Source: Methylohalobius sp.
GTDB lineage: Bacteria; Pseudomonadota; Gammaproteobacteria; Methylococcales; Methylothermaceae
Assembly (NCBI GenBank): GCA_026415315.1
Contig: JAOAHI010000001.1
Span: 41,890-105,889, forward strand
Direction of reading: 5' to 3'
Length of the DNA: 64,000 nt
In this document: positions 39,238-47,847 of the stretch, piece after piece
How the letters are laid out: each line of letters begins with the position of its first letter
How positions within the stretch are numbered: the stretch's first letter is position 1
Notes under the pieces: model-generated
Database searches by the model: none
What the model saw: only the letters and a program-made list of their open reading frames with translations
What the model was told of the DNA's origin: nothing
Program-made: the position numbers and the translations under genes

Positions 39238-39269
39238 GAAAAACAAGGAGGGCGCAGTCCCTTGCGCCC
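39238..39269 (-). terminator. Hairpin between the beta-helix gene and the DUF3450 gene
   Basis: On the minus strand GGGCGCA and TGCGCCC (39263-39269 and 39250-39256) form a 7-bp GC-rich stem with a 6-base loop. TCCTTG and then five Ts follow. The T run is displaced, so it may terminate only in part or act as a 3'-end stabiliser, giving more of the first gene's mRNA than of the rest. Confidence 0.5.
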
Positions 39270-39291
39270 AAGTTGAAGGAGGATTTGTTGG

Positions 39292-40884
39292 TTAGAGCCC
39301 TATCGTCCATCCTCGGGTCCAGTCGCCGTTTCTATCCCGGAAGGGACCGATGTAGTTGACCGGCGTAAAGAATGGATCGGCTATCGGTTCGCCACTGGTC
39401 AGGAGCGGAGACCCATCACGGGGCAGATACCCATCGAGAAGGGGATCGCCGAAGACATTGCCGGGTTGGCTGGTAAACCATGCATTTACAGAAAACGTCG
39501 CCCCAGCTCCGTCTCTGAATTGGCAGTTAAACGCGTAGCTGTGGTCAATGGTCAGCTCACCTGACAGCGCCCCCGGCAGACCAGCGTTAACGAAGGTCGC
39601 CGCGTCCGAGATACGCATGCAGGTCGGGCTGTTGACGAATACTGAATTCTTGATCACAGCTCCCGTGCCGCGGCGCAGCTCCGCTCCCTGAGTACCGGCC
39701 GGCGAGCCCAGGCACAATATGTTCGAAACAATCGGCTTGGAGCGAGGCAGGCTGTCGAAGTTGTCCTCGTTGTTGTCGGCCTCGATGCAGCGGTCGGCGT
39801 CTCCAGGGTGCTGTTTGATCAAGGCAAATTGCACTTTACCGCGCCAACCTTGACCCCAGTCGATATTATCGTCGCGGTTGTTGACGAGAACCAGGTGCTT
39901 GACTTGGGCCGTGCCACCGAAGAACTCAATGCCGTCATCTTGGCCTTCATAGATTTCGATAAAGTCCAAGACCGTACCTGCACCAACTCCCAGCAGGGTG
40001 AGGCCATTGAGCTCTTGATCGGGACGCACAGGATAACCCGCCCAGCGGATCTGGGTGTATTTGATGACCCCGCTGTTGTCATTGGGATTGTTACCCCCGT
40101 AAGGCGTGATTATCGCTTCATCAAACTGCTCGCACAAAGGGACTCCAGGATTACAGCCGTTAACAGGGGCGTTGCCGGCAATGACCACTCCGCCCCATTC
40201 CCCTGGAGTCAACTCCTGCGGCCCAGTGAACACAATCGGCTGAGTGGGAGAGCCAACGGCTTTGATTTTGGAGCCACGGCGCACGTAAAAGAAGTCCGCC
40301 GCTTGCTGGCCCATGATCTTGGTGCCTGGCTCGATGGCGACGGTAACTGAGTTGGTGTTGTCCCCCCCGAAAAACACTCCGCCCGAGAGCACCCACGTTA
40401 CGTTGTTAGTCAAAGCGACGTTTTGTTTGATCTCGCCTTGCAGCAGACAGGCGTTGGTTCCAACGGGTTGGGCAAAGGCTGGACAGCCGGCAAAAGCGAC
40501 GGGGTGAAAACCAGTCAGGCGGAAACGCAAGGGATTGGAGCCGGGGATAAGCGTCAAGGTGGCGGCGAACTCCTGGCCGCCTACGTCCACCGTGGGGATG
40601 AACGCCTCCAGCGTAGTAGCGTCGTAATAAGCGCGTATCCCGGCAGGGGTAGGTACCGGACTCGCGCCGGTCAATTCGAGCTCGATCTCAGGAGAGGTAG
40701 ATCGGAGCGCCAGCGTAGCGTTGTAGGTTGCGATCCGGCCTTCAGCGTCAACCAGGTCTACGGCATGAATAGTGACTGTGTTGGTGGCTGGATTAAAATT
40801 AGCCGTTGCGGCTAGCGTATCGCCTAGAGCTAAGCTACCCAACATAGCGAGCAAGACAGAATCATGAATAGTTTTTAATCGCAT
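39292..40884 (-). CDS. Secreted beta-helix-like protein, first gene of the TonB2-type operon
   Basis: This 530-residue protein has a signal peptide (SVLLAMLGSLALGDTLAA). A cadherin-like or Ig-like stretch comes next (NTVTIHAVDLVDAEGR), then GGVFFGGDNTNSVTVAIEPGTKIMG and repeated Asp/Asn-rich turns (WGGVVIAGNAPVNGC, IEIYEGQDDGIEFFGGTAQVKHLVLVNNRDDNIDWGQGW). Such repeats resemble right-handed beta-helix proteins of the parallel beta-helix group seen as surface proteins in Bacteroidetes and Shewanella. Paired Cys are few. The function is not known; it may bind or process the substrate of the receptor encoded at the far end. The ATG has AAGG at an 8-base spacing. A PhoB box lies 75-92 bases upstream. 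Confidence 0.75.
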   Translation of the reverse strand: MRLKTIHDSVLLAMLGSLALGDTLAATANFNPATNTVTIHAVDLVDAEGRIATYNATLALRSTSPEIELELTGASPVPTPAGIRAYYDATTLEAFIPTVDVGGQEFAATLTLIPGSNPLRFRLTGFHPVAFAGCPAFAQPVGTNACLLQGEIKQNVALTNNVTWVLSGGVFFGGDNTNSVTVAIEPGTKIMGQQAADFFYVRRGSKIKAVGSPTQPIVFTGPQELTPGEWGGVVIAGNAPVNGCNPGVPLCEQFDEAIITPYGGNNPNDNSGVIKYTQIRWAGYPVRPDQELNGLTLLGVGAGTVLDFIEIYEGQDDGIEFFGGTAQVKHLVLVNNRDDNIDWGQGWRGKVQFALIKQHPGDADRCIEADNNEDNFDSLPRSKPIVSNILCLGSPAGTQGAELRRGTGAVIKNSVFVNSPTCMRISDAATFVNAGLPGALSGELTIDHSYAFNCQFRDGAGATFSVNAWFTSQPGNVFGDPLLDGYLPRDGSPLLTSGEPIADPFFTPVNYIGPFRDRNGDWTRGWTIGL

Positions 40885-40926
40885 TGTCTCAACCTTGAGG
40901 GAGTTGGCAAACGAAGCCCAAATCTA

Positions 40927-40943
40927 AAGACAGTTTGTGACAG
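40927..40943 (-). promoter_or_regulatory. Second, degenerate Pho-box-like repeat
   Basis: On the minus strand CTGTCAC and CTGTCTT stand in direct repeat with a 10-base period, one base short of the PhoB spacing of 11. It is 16 bases downstream of the better box, in the same orientation. PhoB sites often occur as tandem boxes. Confidence 0.35.
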
Positions 40944-40958
40944 CTCTTTTTCAGTACG

Positions 40959-40976
40959 ATGACAGTTTGATGACAA
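40959..40976 (-). promoter_or_regulatory. PhoB-binding Pho box upstream of the TonB2-type operon
   Basis: The minus strand reads TTGTCAT, CAAA, CTGTCAT: two 7-base half sites with the 4-base AT-rich spacer and 11-base period of the Pho box consensus (CTGTCAT-n4-CTGTCAT). Only the first base of one half differs. It points toward the beta-helix gene (start 40884). This is the best evidence in the window for a phosphate-starvation operon. A clear -10 for that operon was not found. Confidence 0.65.
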
Positions 40977-40988
40977 TCACCTTTGTGG

Positions 40989-41017
40989 TGGACGTGGCTT
41001 TGCCGGGTCAGTAAAAT
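40989..41017 (+). promoter_or_regulatory. Promoter of the gap-pyk-fbp-tkt-fba operon
   Basis: TGGACG (40989-40994) and TAAAAT (41012-41017) are separated by 17 bases, with four and five matches to consensus, 64 bases before the gap ATG. The leader then contains CCCACAGTGGG, a short palindrome of unknown use at 41035-41045, and the ribosome site AGGAGAGG. Confidence 0.5.
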
Positions 41018-41080
41018 TCTTAGCATCGGCATGTCCCACAGTGGGTATTCACGATCATCAACCGTTTAGGAGAGGTTTCC

Positions 41081-42094
41081 ATGCCAATCAAGATTGCAAT
41101 TAACGGCTATGGCCGGATCGGACGCAACGTGTTAAGAGCCTTATTTGAGTCCAAGCGTACGGACGAATTTACGGTCGTTGCCATCAACGATTTGGGAGAT
41201 GCGAAGATCAATGCCCATCTTACTCGCTATGACACGGTGCACGGTCGGTTTCCGGGCGAGGTGGCAGTGGAGGGGGATTTTTTGGTCGTCAACGGTCATC
41301 GGATCCGAGTTTTGGCTCAGCGCGACCCGAGCAAGCTGCCGTGGGGAGAGTTGGGAGTGGACTTAGTAATGGAGTGCACCGGCTTATTTACCTCCAAGGA
41401 CAAGGCCTCAGCTCACCTTCAGGCAGGAGCCAAAAAGGTGCTGATCTCGGCTCCAGGCGGTGAGGATGTTGATGCCACCATCGTCTACGGTGTCAATCAT
41501 AAGATACTTAGAGCTCATCACGCGGTGGTCTCCAATGCATCCTGTACGACTAATTGCTTGACGCCGCTAGTCAAGCCGTTGCACGAGAAAATCGGTTTGG
41601 AGCGGGGGTTGATGACCACCATCCACGCTTATACCAACGATCAAGTTTTGATCGACGTGTTTCATAAAGACCTGCGGCGAGCGCGTTCGGCCACACAGAA
41701 CATGATTCCCACTAAGACCGGAGCCGCGGCGGCAGTCGGCTTGGTGCTGCCGGAGCTTAAAGGCAAATTAGATGGCTTTGCGGTTCGGGTGCCGACCGTC
41801 AACGTCTCTTTGGTGGATTTGACTTTCACCGCTTCCCGCGCCACGTCCAAAGCAGAAATCGACCAGATCCTCAAGGACGCCGCGCGCGGGGAGCTCAAGG
41901 GCATCCTGGCCTATAACGAGGAGCCTCTGGTCTCCATGGACTTCAATCACGACTCTCACTCCTCGATTTATGAGGCGAGTCTCACCAAGGTGATCGACGG
42001 GACCCTGGTCAAAGTGTTGGCCTGGTATGACAACGAGTGGGGGTTTTCCAATCGCATGCTCGATACCGCTAAAGCGATGATGGAGGCAGACTGA
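41081..42094 (+). CDS. gap: Glyceraldehyde-3-phosphate dehydrogenase, type I
   Basis: Gap interconverts glyceraldehyde 3-phosphate and 1,3-bisphosphoglycerate in glycolysis, gluconeogenesis and the Calvin cycle. Seen are the NAD-binding [15 protein letters not shown], the catalytic C155 in [21 protein letters not shown] and [25 protein letters not shown] near residue 35 puts Leu-Gly after the cofactor Asp, as in dual-cofactor enzymes, though cofactor preference is not proven. It is the first gene of a carbon operon; pyk starts three bases after the stop. Confidence 0.96.
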   Translation: MPIKIAINGYGRIGRNVLRALFESKRTDEFTVVAINDLGDAKINAHLTRYDTVHGRFPGEVAVEGDFLVVNGHRIRVLAQRDPSKLPWGELGVDLVMECTGLFTSKDKASAHLQAGAKKVLISAPGGEDVDATIVYGVNHKILRAHHAVVSNASCTTNCLTPLVKPLHEKIGLERGLMTTIHAYTNDQVLIDVFHKDLRRARSATQNMIPTKTGAAAAVGLVLPELKGKLDGFAVRVPTVNVSLVDLTFTASRATSKAEIDQILKDAARGELKGILAYNEEPLVSMDFNHDSHSSIYEASLTKVIDGTLVKVLAWYDNEWGFSNRMLDTAKAMMEAD

Positions 42095-42097
42095 TTC

Positions 42098-43570
42098 ATG
42101 GCTGAACTATATGTGCCCAGGCGCACTAAGATCGTAGCCACACTAGGCCCGGCCACGGACAGGCCTGGTGTCCTGGAGAAGCTGCTCGAAGCTGGGGTGG
42201 ATGTAGTTCGGCTTAACTTCTCCCACGGCCAGGTTGAAGATCACCGCCGCCGTGCCAAACGGGTGCGGGAGCTGTCGGAAGAGTGCGGCCGTCACGTAGG
42301 CATTCTGGCTGATCTTCAGGGTCCAAAAATCCGCATCGCCCGTTTTCGCGCCGGCCAGGTGTTGTTGCAAGAAGGGGCGCGCTTTGTGTTGGATGCCGAG
42401 CTTTCCCCGACAGAGGGGGATGAAACTCAGGTTGGCATAGAATACCGAGATTTGCCGCGCGACGTGCGGCCTGGAGACCGCTTGCTGCTTGACGATGGAC
42501 GGATTGTACTCCAAGTTTTAGACATCGTAGGCCACCGCGTCGAGTGCCAGGTAGAAGTCGGTGGAGTGCTCTCCGACCACAAAGGCATCAATAAACAAGG
42601 GGGGGGGTTATCGGCGCCTGCTTTGACCGATAAAGATCAACAAGATATAAAAACGGCAGTGGAAATTGAGGCCGATTATCTGGCCGTCTCTTTTCCGCGC
42701 TCCGCCGACGACATTCATTTGGCTCGGCGCTTGCTGCAGGAGGCGGGCGGGGAAGCTGGCATCGTGGCTAAGATCGAACGCGCTGAGGCGGTCCAGCCTG
42801 GGGTCATGGAGGAGATCATCGAGGCTTCAGATGCAATTATGGTCGCGCGCGGCGACCTAGGGGTAGAAATCGGCGATGCCCGCTTACCTCAGATTCAGAA
42901 GGATCTGATCGCCAAGGCGCGCGAGATGGATAGGGTGGTGATCACCGCGACGCAGATGATGGAGTCCATGATCGAGAACCCTCTACCGACTCGGGCTGAA
43001 GTATTGGATGTAGCCAACGCGGTGTTTGACGGCACCGATGCGGTGATGCTCTCAGCCGAGACTGCCAGCGGTAAGTATCCTGTGGAAGCGGTCAAGGCCA
43101 TGCATCGAATTTGCCTAGAGGCGGAGAAGCACCCGCAGACCCGCCGCTCTATGCACCGCATCGATCGCCAATTCAAGCGCGTGGACGAGGCGATAGCGAT
43201 GGCTACCATGTATGTAGCCAATCATCTTCCGGTACGGGCGATCGCCGCTTTGACCGAAAGTGGGGCCACCCCTTTATGGATGTCCAGGATCAGTTCGGGG
43301 ATTCCCATCTACGCCCTGACCAAGCACCTTAAGACTTGCCGCAAGGTGACGCTGTTTCGAGGCGTGTATCCTATCCATTTTCGCTTTAACACCAACGATC
43401 ACGTGGCGCAGAATAAAGCGGCCTTGCGGGAACTGCTGCGCTGCCGAGCCGTGATCGAGGAGGATCGAGTGGTCATCACCAAGGGGGATCTGACCGGCGT
43501 GAGCGGGGGGACCAATACCTTAAAAATCGTGAAAGTGAAAGATGCATTGGCGCTTGAATCTATCGCCTAA
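42098..43570 (+). CDS. pyk: Pyruvate kinase
   Basis: Pyruvate kinase makes ATP and pyruvate from PEP and ADP. Seen are RTKIVATLGPATDRPGVLEKL, VVRLNFSHG, ILADLQGPKIRIARF, KIERAEAV, VARGDLGVEIG, ITATQMMESM and MLSAETASGKYPVEAV. The 490 residues give a complete C-terminal allosteric domain. The family's pgk gene usually stands between gap and pyk in proteobacterial carbon operons but is absent here. It lies three bases after gap and 12 bases before fbp. Confidence 0.96.
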   Translation: MAELYVPRRTKIVATLGPATDRPGVLEKLLEAGVDVVRLNFSHGQVEDHRRRAKRVRELSEECGRHVGILADLQGPKIRIARFRAGQVLLQEGARFVLDAELSPTEGDETQVGIEYRDLPRDVRPGDRLLLDDGRIVLQVLDIVGHRVECQVEVGGVLSDHKGINKQGGGLSAPALTDKDQQDIKTAVEIEADYLAVSFPRSADDIHLARRLLQEAGGEAGIVAKIERAEAVQPGVMEEIIEASDAIMVARGDLGVEIGDARLPQIQKDLIAKAREMDRVVITATQMMESMIENPLPTRAEVLDVANAVFDGTDAVMLSAETASGKYPVEAVKAMHRICLEAEKHPQTRRSMHRIDRQFKRVDEAIAMATMYVANHLPVRAIAALTESGATPLWMSRISSGIPIYALTKHLKTCRKVTLFRGVYPIHFRFNTNDHVAQNKAALRELLRCRAVIEEDRVVITKGDLTGVSGGTNTLKIVKVKDALALESIA

Positions 43571-43582
43571 GAGGAGGTAGTT

Positions 43583-44611
43583 ATGCAACTTGGCATTTCG
43601 CTGACCGAATTTCTTATCCAGGAACAGCGCAAGGTAGTTGGGGCCACCGGCGAGCTGACGCTGCTTGTTTCTGACATCGCGCGGGCATGCAAGGCGATCG
43701 CGCGTGAAGTTCGCTATGGTGCATTGGTAGGCAACTTGGGCCAAGCGGGGGAGGAAAACATTCAAGGCGAGGTTCAGGAGAAGCTGGACGTACTCGCTAA
43801 CACCATCATGACCGAGACGCTGCGTCGCTCTGGACACGTGGCAGCAATGGTTTCCGAGGAGAACGACGAGGTTATCACTGTCCCCAAGCACAGCCGGGGC
43901 AAGTACCTGGTATGTTTTGACCCTTTGGATGGCTCCTCCAACATCAACATCGACATGTGTATCGGGACGATCTTCTCTATTCTGCGCTGCCCGCAGGGAG
44001 TGGAAGACCCAGCCGAAGAGCATTTTCTGCAGCCGGGGACGGAGCAGGTCTGTGCTGGGTTTTGCGTGTATGGACCGGCAGTGACTTTAGTTCTGACGAC
44101 TGGTAACGGCACCCACGGCTTTACCCTAGACCAAGGGGTAGGGGAGTTTTTCCTCACCCATACCAAGATCCGCATTCCTGAAGAAGCCAAGGAGTTTGCC
44201 ATCAACATGTCCAATTGGCGGTTTTGGGAACCTCCGGTGCGCAGCTACATCGAAGAGTGCCTTCGGGGCAAGGAAGGGCCTTTGGGCAAGGATTTTAACA
44301 TGCGCTGGATCGCCTCCTTTGTGGCCGAAGTCTATCGTATCCTGATGCGCGGCGGATTTTGGACTTATCCCCTAGATGAAAAGCTCAAAGCCAAAGGACT
44401 AGAGGGAAGGCTGCGCTTACTGTACGAAGCTAACCCCATGGGCTTTATCGTGGAGCAGGCCGGCGGCGTCATCTCTACTGGGCGGCAGCGGGTGTTAAGC
44501 TTAAAGCCCAAGCACATCCATCAGCGGGTGCCGTTGTTCTTAGGCGCCAAAAATGATATAGAGCGCATCGAGGCTTACCACCGTGAGTGGGATAAGAGCC
44601 AAGGGCAATGA
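43583..44611 (+). CDS. fbp: Fructose-1,6-bisphosphatase, class I
   Basis: Fbp hydrolyses fructose 1,6-bisphosphate to fructose 6-phosphate in gluconeogenesis and the Calvin cycle. Seen are metal-site motifs SEENDE and FDPLDGSSNIN, GTIFSI, and NPMGFIVEQAGGVISTG near the C-terminus. The 342-residue length is standard. It starts 12 bases after pyk behind AGAGGAGG. Its co-location with a kinase of the opposite direction suits a pathway that regenerates sugar phosphates, not plain glycolysis. Confidence 0.96.
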   Translation: MQLGISLTEFLIQEQRKVVGATGELTLLVSDIARACKAIAREVRYGALVGNLGQAGEENIQGEVQEKLDVLANTIMTETLRRSGHVAAMVSEENDEVITVPKHSRGKYLVCFDPLDGSSNINIDMCIGTIFSILRCPQGVEDPAEEHFLQPGTEQVCAGFCVYGPAVTLVLTTGNGTHGFTLDQGVGEFFLTHTKIRIPEEAKEFAINMSNWRFWEPPVRSYIEECLRGKEGPLGKDFNMRWIASFVAEVYRILMRGGFWTYPLDEKLKAKGLEGRLRLLYEANPMGFIVEQAGGVISTGRQRVLSLKPKHIHQRVPLFLGAKNDIERIEAYHREWDKSQGQ

Positions 44612-44675
44612 CAACGGGTTGTTTTAGAATGTATCGGGTAACGTGTACCCATAATAAACTCTAGGGAGGAACGAC

Positions 44676-46685
44676 ATGCCTTCACGCCGAGAACTTGCCA
44701 ACGCGGTCCGTGCCTTAGCCATGGACGGGGTGCAAAAAGCCAAATCCGGCCACCCCGGGATGCCCATGGGCATGGCGGACATCGCCGAAGTGCTGTGGAA
44801 TGACTACTTACGCCACAATCCTAAAAATCCCAAATGGGCTAACCGTGATCGTTTCGTTTTATCCAACGGTCACGGCTCGATGTTGTTGTATGCGCTTTTG
44901 CATCTGAGCGGCTATGACCTCTCTATGGAGGAGCTCAAAAACTTTCGCCAACTCCACTCGATGACCCCAGGCCATCCTGAGTATGGTTTTGCGCCTGGGG
45001 TGGAGACCACCACTGGCCCGCTAGGCCAGGGAATCGCTAATGCAGTGGGGATGGCGCTAGCAGAGAAAGTTTTAGCTGCTCAGTTCAACCGTGACGGCCA
45101 CGACGTCATTGATCATTACACCTATGTTTTTTTGGGAGACGGCTGCATGATGGAGGGCGTTTCCCACGAAGCTTGCGCTTTGGCCGGCACGCTCAAGCTA
45201 GGCAAGTTGATTGCGTTTTGGGACGACAACGGCATTTCTATCGACGGGGAAGTGGAGGGCTGGTTTACCGACGATACTGCCAAGCGTTTTGAAGCGTATG
45301 GTTGGCACGTAGTTCCTGGCGTGGACGGCCACAACCCCGATCAGATCAAAGCCGCCATCGAGGAGGCCAGAAGCGTCAAAGACAAACCCAGCCTTATCTG
45401 TTGTAAAACGATCATCGGTTACGGTGCTCCCAATAAGCAAGGTAAAGAGGAGTGTCATGGCGCGCCCCTAGGGGAAGATGAAATCGCTCTGGCGCGCGAA
45501 GTTTTAGGCTGGAAATACCAGCCGTTTGAGATTCCTCAGGAAATCTATGCCGGCTGGGATGCGCGGGCTAAGGGTGCAGCCTGGGAGAGAGAATGGCAAG
45601 ACAAGTTGGCCGCCTATCGCGCCCAATACCCTGAACTGGCAGCTGAACTGGAACGACGGTTACGAGGAGAATTGCCAGCCGATTTCCTTCAGATCGCTCA
45701 GGATTTCATTCGCGCGGTGGATGCAAAAAAAGAGAAAGTCGCCACCCGCAAGGCCTCTCAAAATACCTTAGACGCTTATGCCCCCCATCTGCCTGAGCTG
45801 CTAGGCGGAAGCGCGGATCTCACCGGTTCCAACCTGACCAATTGGAAAGGGTGTAAATCCCTAAATTACCCTGACCGAAGCCATATAGACGGCAATTATC
45901 TGCACTACGGCGTGCGCGAGTTCGGCATGGCGGCTATCATGAATGGAATCTACCTGCACGGAGGATTTCGGCCTTTTGGCGGGACATTTGAAATCTTCTC
46001 CGATTACGCCCGCAACGGTATCCGCTTATCGGCTCTGATGAAGCTGCCGGTGATTTATGTTTTAACTCACGACTCCATCGGTTTAGGGGAGGATGGTCCG
46101 ACTCATCAGCCGGTAGAGCAACACTGGTCCTTGCGGCTGATCCCTAACCTGCATTTTTGGCGTCCGGCCGATGCGGTAGAGACCGCCGTCGCCTGGCGCG
46201 ATGCCTTATGTCGCACAGACGGCCCGTCCGCTTTGGCCTTAAGCCGGCAAAATTTGCCGCATCTGGAACGCACTCCGGAGCAGATTCAAGCCATTAGCCG
46301 TGGGGCTTATGTCATATGGGACTGCGGCGGCAGACCCGAGGCGATCGTCATCGCCACTGGCTCGGAAGTCCACCTGGCGGTGGAGGCAGCCAAGTTGTTG
46401 CAAGCCGAAGGCAGAAGGGTCCGCGTTGTGTCCATGCCGTGCGAGGATATTTTCGCCGCTCAGGATCTGGCCTATAAGGAAGGGGTATTGCCTTCCGACG
46501 TGACCGCTAGAGTGGCAGTAGAGGCCGGCGCGACCGATGGCTGGTACAAATACGTAGGGCTTAACGGTAAAGTGATCGGTCTGGATCGATTTGGCGAGTC
46601 GGCACCCGGCGACCTATTGATGAAGGAATTTGGCTTTACTGTGGACAACGTCGTCCAAGCGGTGCGCGAGGTATTAACCAGATAG
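44676..46685 (+). CDS. tkt: Transketolase
   Basis: Transketolase moves two-carbon units between sugar phosphates with thiamine diphosphate, in the pentose phosphate, RuMP and Calvin pathways. Seen are [38 protein letters not shown], the ThDP-binding [13 protein letters not shown] with [31 protein letters not shown] and RFGESAPG. It has 669 residues. The 64-base gap from fbp holds an inverted repeat GGGTA-n5-TACCC (44639-44653) and AT-rich sequence that could be an internal promoter, with no firm -35. A TTTAAGGAGG site then precedes fba. Confidence 0.96.
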   Translation: MPSRRELANAVRALAMDGVQKAKSGHPGMPMGMADIAEVLWNDYLRHNPKNPKWANRDRFVLSNGHGSMLLYALLHLSGYDLSMEELKNFRQLHSMTPGHPEYGFAPGVETTTGPLGQGIANAVGMALAEKVLAAQFNRDGHDVIDHYTYVFLGDGCMMEGVSHEACALAGTLKLGKLIAFWDDNGISIDGEVEGWFTDDTAKRFEAYGWHVVPGVDGHNPDQIKAAIEEARSVKDKPSLICCKTIIGYGAPNKQGKEECHGAPLGEDEIALAREVLGWKYQPFEIPQEIYAGWDARAKGAAWEREWQDKLAAYRAQYPELAAELERRLRGELPADFLQIAQDFIRAVDAKKEKVATRKASQNTLDAYAPHLPELLGGSADLTGSNLTNWKGCKSLNYPDRSHIDGNYLHYGVREFGMAAIMNGIYLHGGFRPFGGTFEIFSDYARNGIRLSALMKLPVIYVLTHDSIGLGEDGPTHQPVEQHWSLRLIPNLHFWRPADAVETAVAWRDALCRTDGPSALALSRQNLPHLERTPEQIQAISRGAYVIWDCGGRPEAIVIATGSEVHLAVEAAKLLQAEGRRVRVVSMPCEDIFAAQDLAYKEGVLPSDVTARVAVEAGATDGWYKYVGLNGKVIGLDRFGESAPGDLLMKEFGFTVDNVVQAVREVLTR

Positions 46686-46700
46686 TTTAAGGAGGCGGTT

Positions 46701-47747
46701 ATGGCACTCATTACCTTAAGGCAATTGCTCGATCACGCTGCGGAAAACAATTACGGCGTGCCATCGTTTAATATCAATAACATGGAGCAGGTGCACGCGA
46801 TCATGGAAGCGGCGGCTGAGGTCGACAGCCCAGTGATCATGCAAGCTTCGGCTGGGGCGCGCAAATATGCTGGCGAGCCATTTTTACGCCATTTGATCTT
46901 AGCGGCGGTGGAGCAGTGGCCGGATATTCCCATCGTTTTGCACCAAGACCATGGGGCCGATCCCGGGGTGTGCGCGCGCTCGATCCAGTCTGGGTTTACC
47001 TCGGTGATGATGGATGGTTCTCTGCTGCCGGATGCGAAAACCCCGGCTTCTTATGAGTACAACGTGGAAGTGACCGCCAAGGTGGTCGAAATGGCCCATG
47101 CGTGCGGGGTATCGGTAGAAGGTGAGCTGGGCTGCCTGGGCTCGCTGGAGAAAGGCGTCACGGATAAAGGCGAGGCGATCAGTAAAGAGATGCTGTTGAC
47201 GGATCCTGAGCAGGCGGCCGATTTTGTCAAGAAAACCAAGGTCGATGCTTTGGCGGTGGCGATTGGCACGAGCCATGGGGCTTACAAGTTTACCAAGCCA
47301 CCGACAGGTGAGATTTTGGCCATTGATCGGATCAAGGCCATCCATGCTCGGATTCCCGACACTCATCTGGTAATGCACGGTTCTTCCTCAGTCCCTCAGG
47401 AGTGGGTCAAGATTATCAACGAGTATGGTGGGGACTTAGGGCAACCTTACGGTGTCCCAGTTGAGGAGATCGCTGAGGGCATCAAGCATGGCGTACGCAA
47501 GGTCAACATCGACACGGACTTGCGTATTGCTTCCACTGGCGCGATGCGCAAGCTTTTGGCTGAGAACAAGAAAGAGTTTGACCCGCGCAAAATTTTTGCT
47601 GCGGCTACTAAAGCGATGAAAGACATCTGCAAGGCCCGGTATGAGGCGTTTGGTTGTGCTGGCCAGGCTTCGAAAATCAAGCCGATTGGCCTAGAAGCAA
47701 TGGTCAAGCGCTACTCCTCAGGTGTACTGGATCCAAAGGTACATTGA
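46701..47747 (+). CDS. fba: Fructose-bisphosphate aldolase, class II (CbbA type)
   Basis: The zinc aldolase joins dihydroxyacetone phosphate with an aldose phosphate, in the Calvin and RuMP pathways also to sedoheptulose bisphosphate. Seen are [29 protein letters not shown] (zinc His), [22 protein letters not shown] and [13 protein letters not shown], with [11 protein letters not shown]. The longer loop and GSSSVPQEW identify the class IIB-like CbbA group. It has 348 residues and is the last gene of the operon. Confidence 0.95.
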   Translation: MALITLRQLLDHAAENNYGVPSFNINNMEQVHAIMEAAAEVDSPVIMQASAGARKYAGEPFLRHLILAAVEQWPDIPIVLHQDHGADPGVCARSIQSGFTSVMMDGSLLPDAKTPASYEYNVEVTAKVVEMAHACGVSVEGELGCLGSLEKGVTDKGEAISKEMLLTDPEQAADFVKKTKVDALAVAIGTSHGAYKFTKPPTGEILAIDRIKAIHARIPDTHLVMHGSSSVPQEWVKIINEYGGDLGQPYGVPVEEIAEGIKHGVRKVNIDTDLRIASTGAMRKLLAENKKEFDPRKIFAAATKAMKDICKARYEAFGCAGQASKIKPIGLEAMVKRYSSGVLDPKVH

Positions 47748-47767
47748 GGGTTAACCTCGATCAAAGT

Positions 47768-47800
47768 CAACAAGGGCGTCGCAAGACGCCCTTGTTGTTT
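47768..47800 (+). terminator. Terminator of the gap-fba operon
   Basis: CAACAAGGGCGTC (47768-47780) pairs fully with GACGCCCTTGTTG (47785-47797) around the GNRA-type loop GCAA; TTT follows. The stem is 13 bp. The T run is short, but stem strength makes termination likely. Confidence 0.85.
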
Positions 47801-47847
47801 ACAAAGCATGCCTAGCGATGAGCTAGACTTAAGATTGGTATGTCTTC

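Noticed and set aside
39808..40350. 180-codon plus-strand open frame
   Set aside because: It is antisense to the beta-helix protein gene, which has a signal peptide, ribosome site and repeats.
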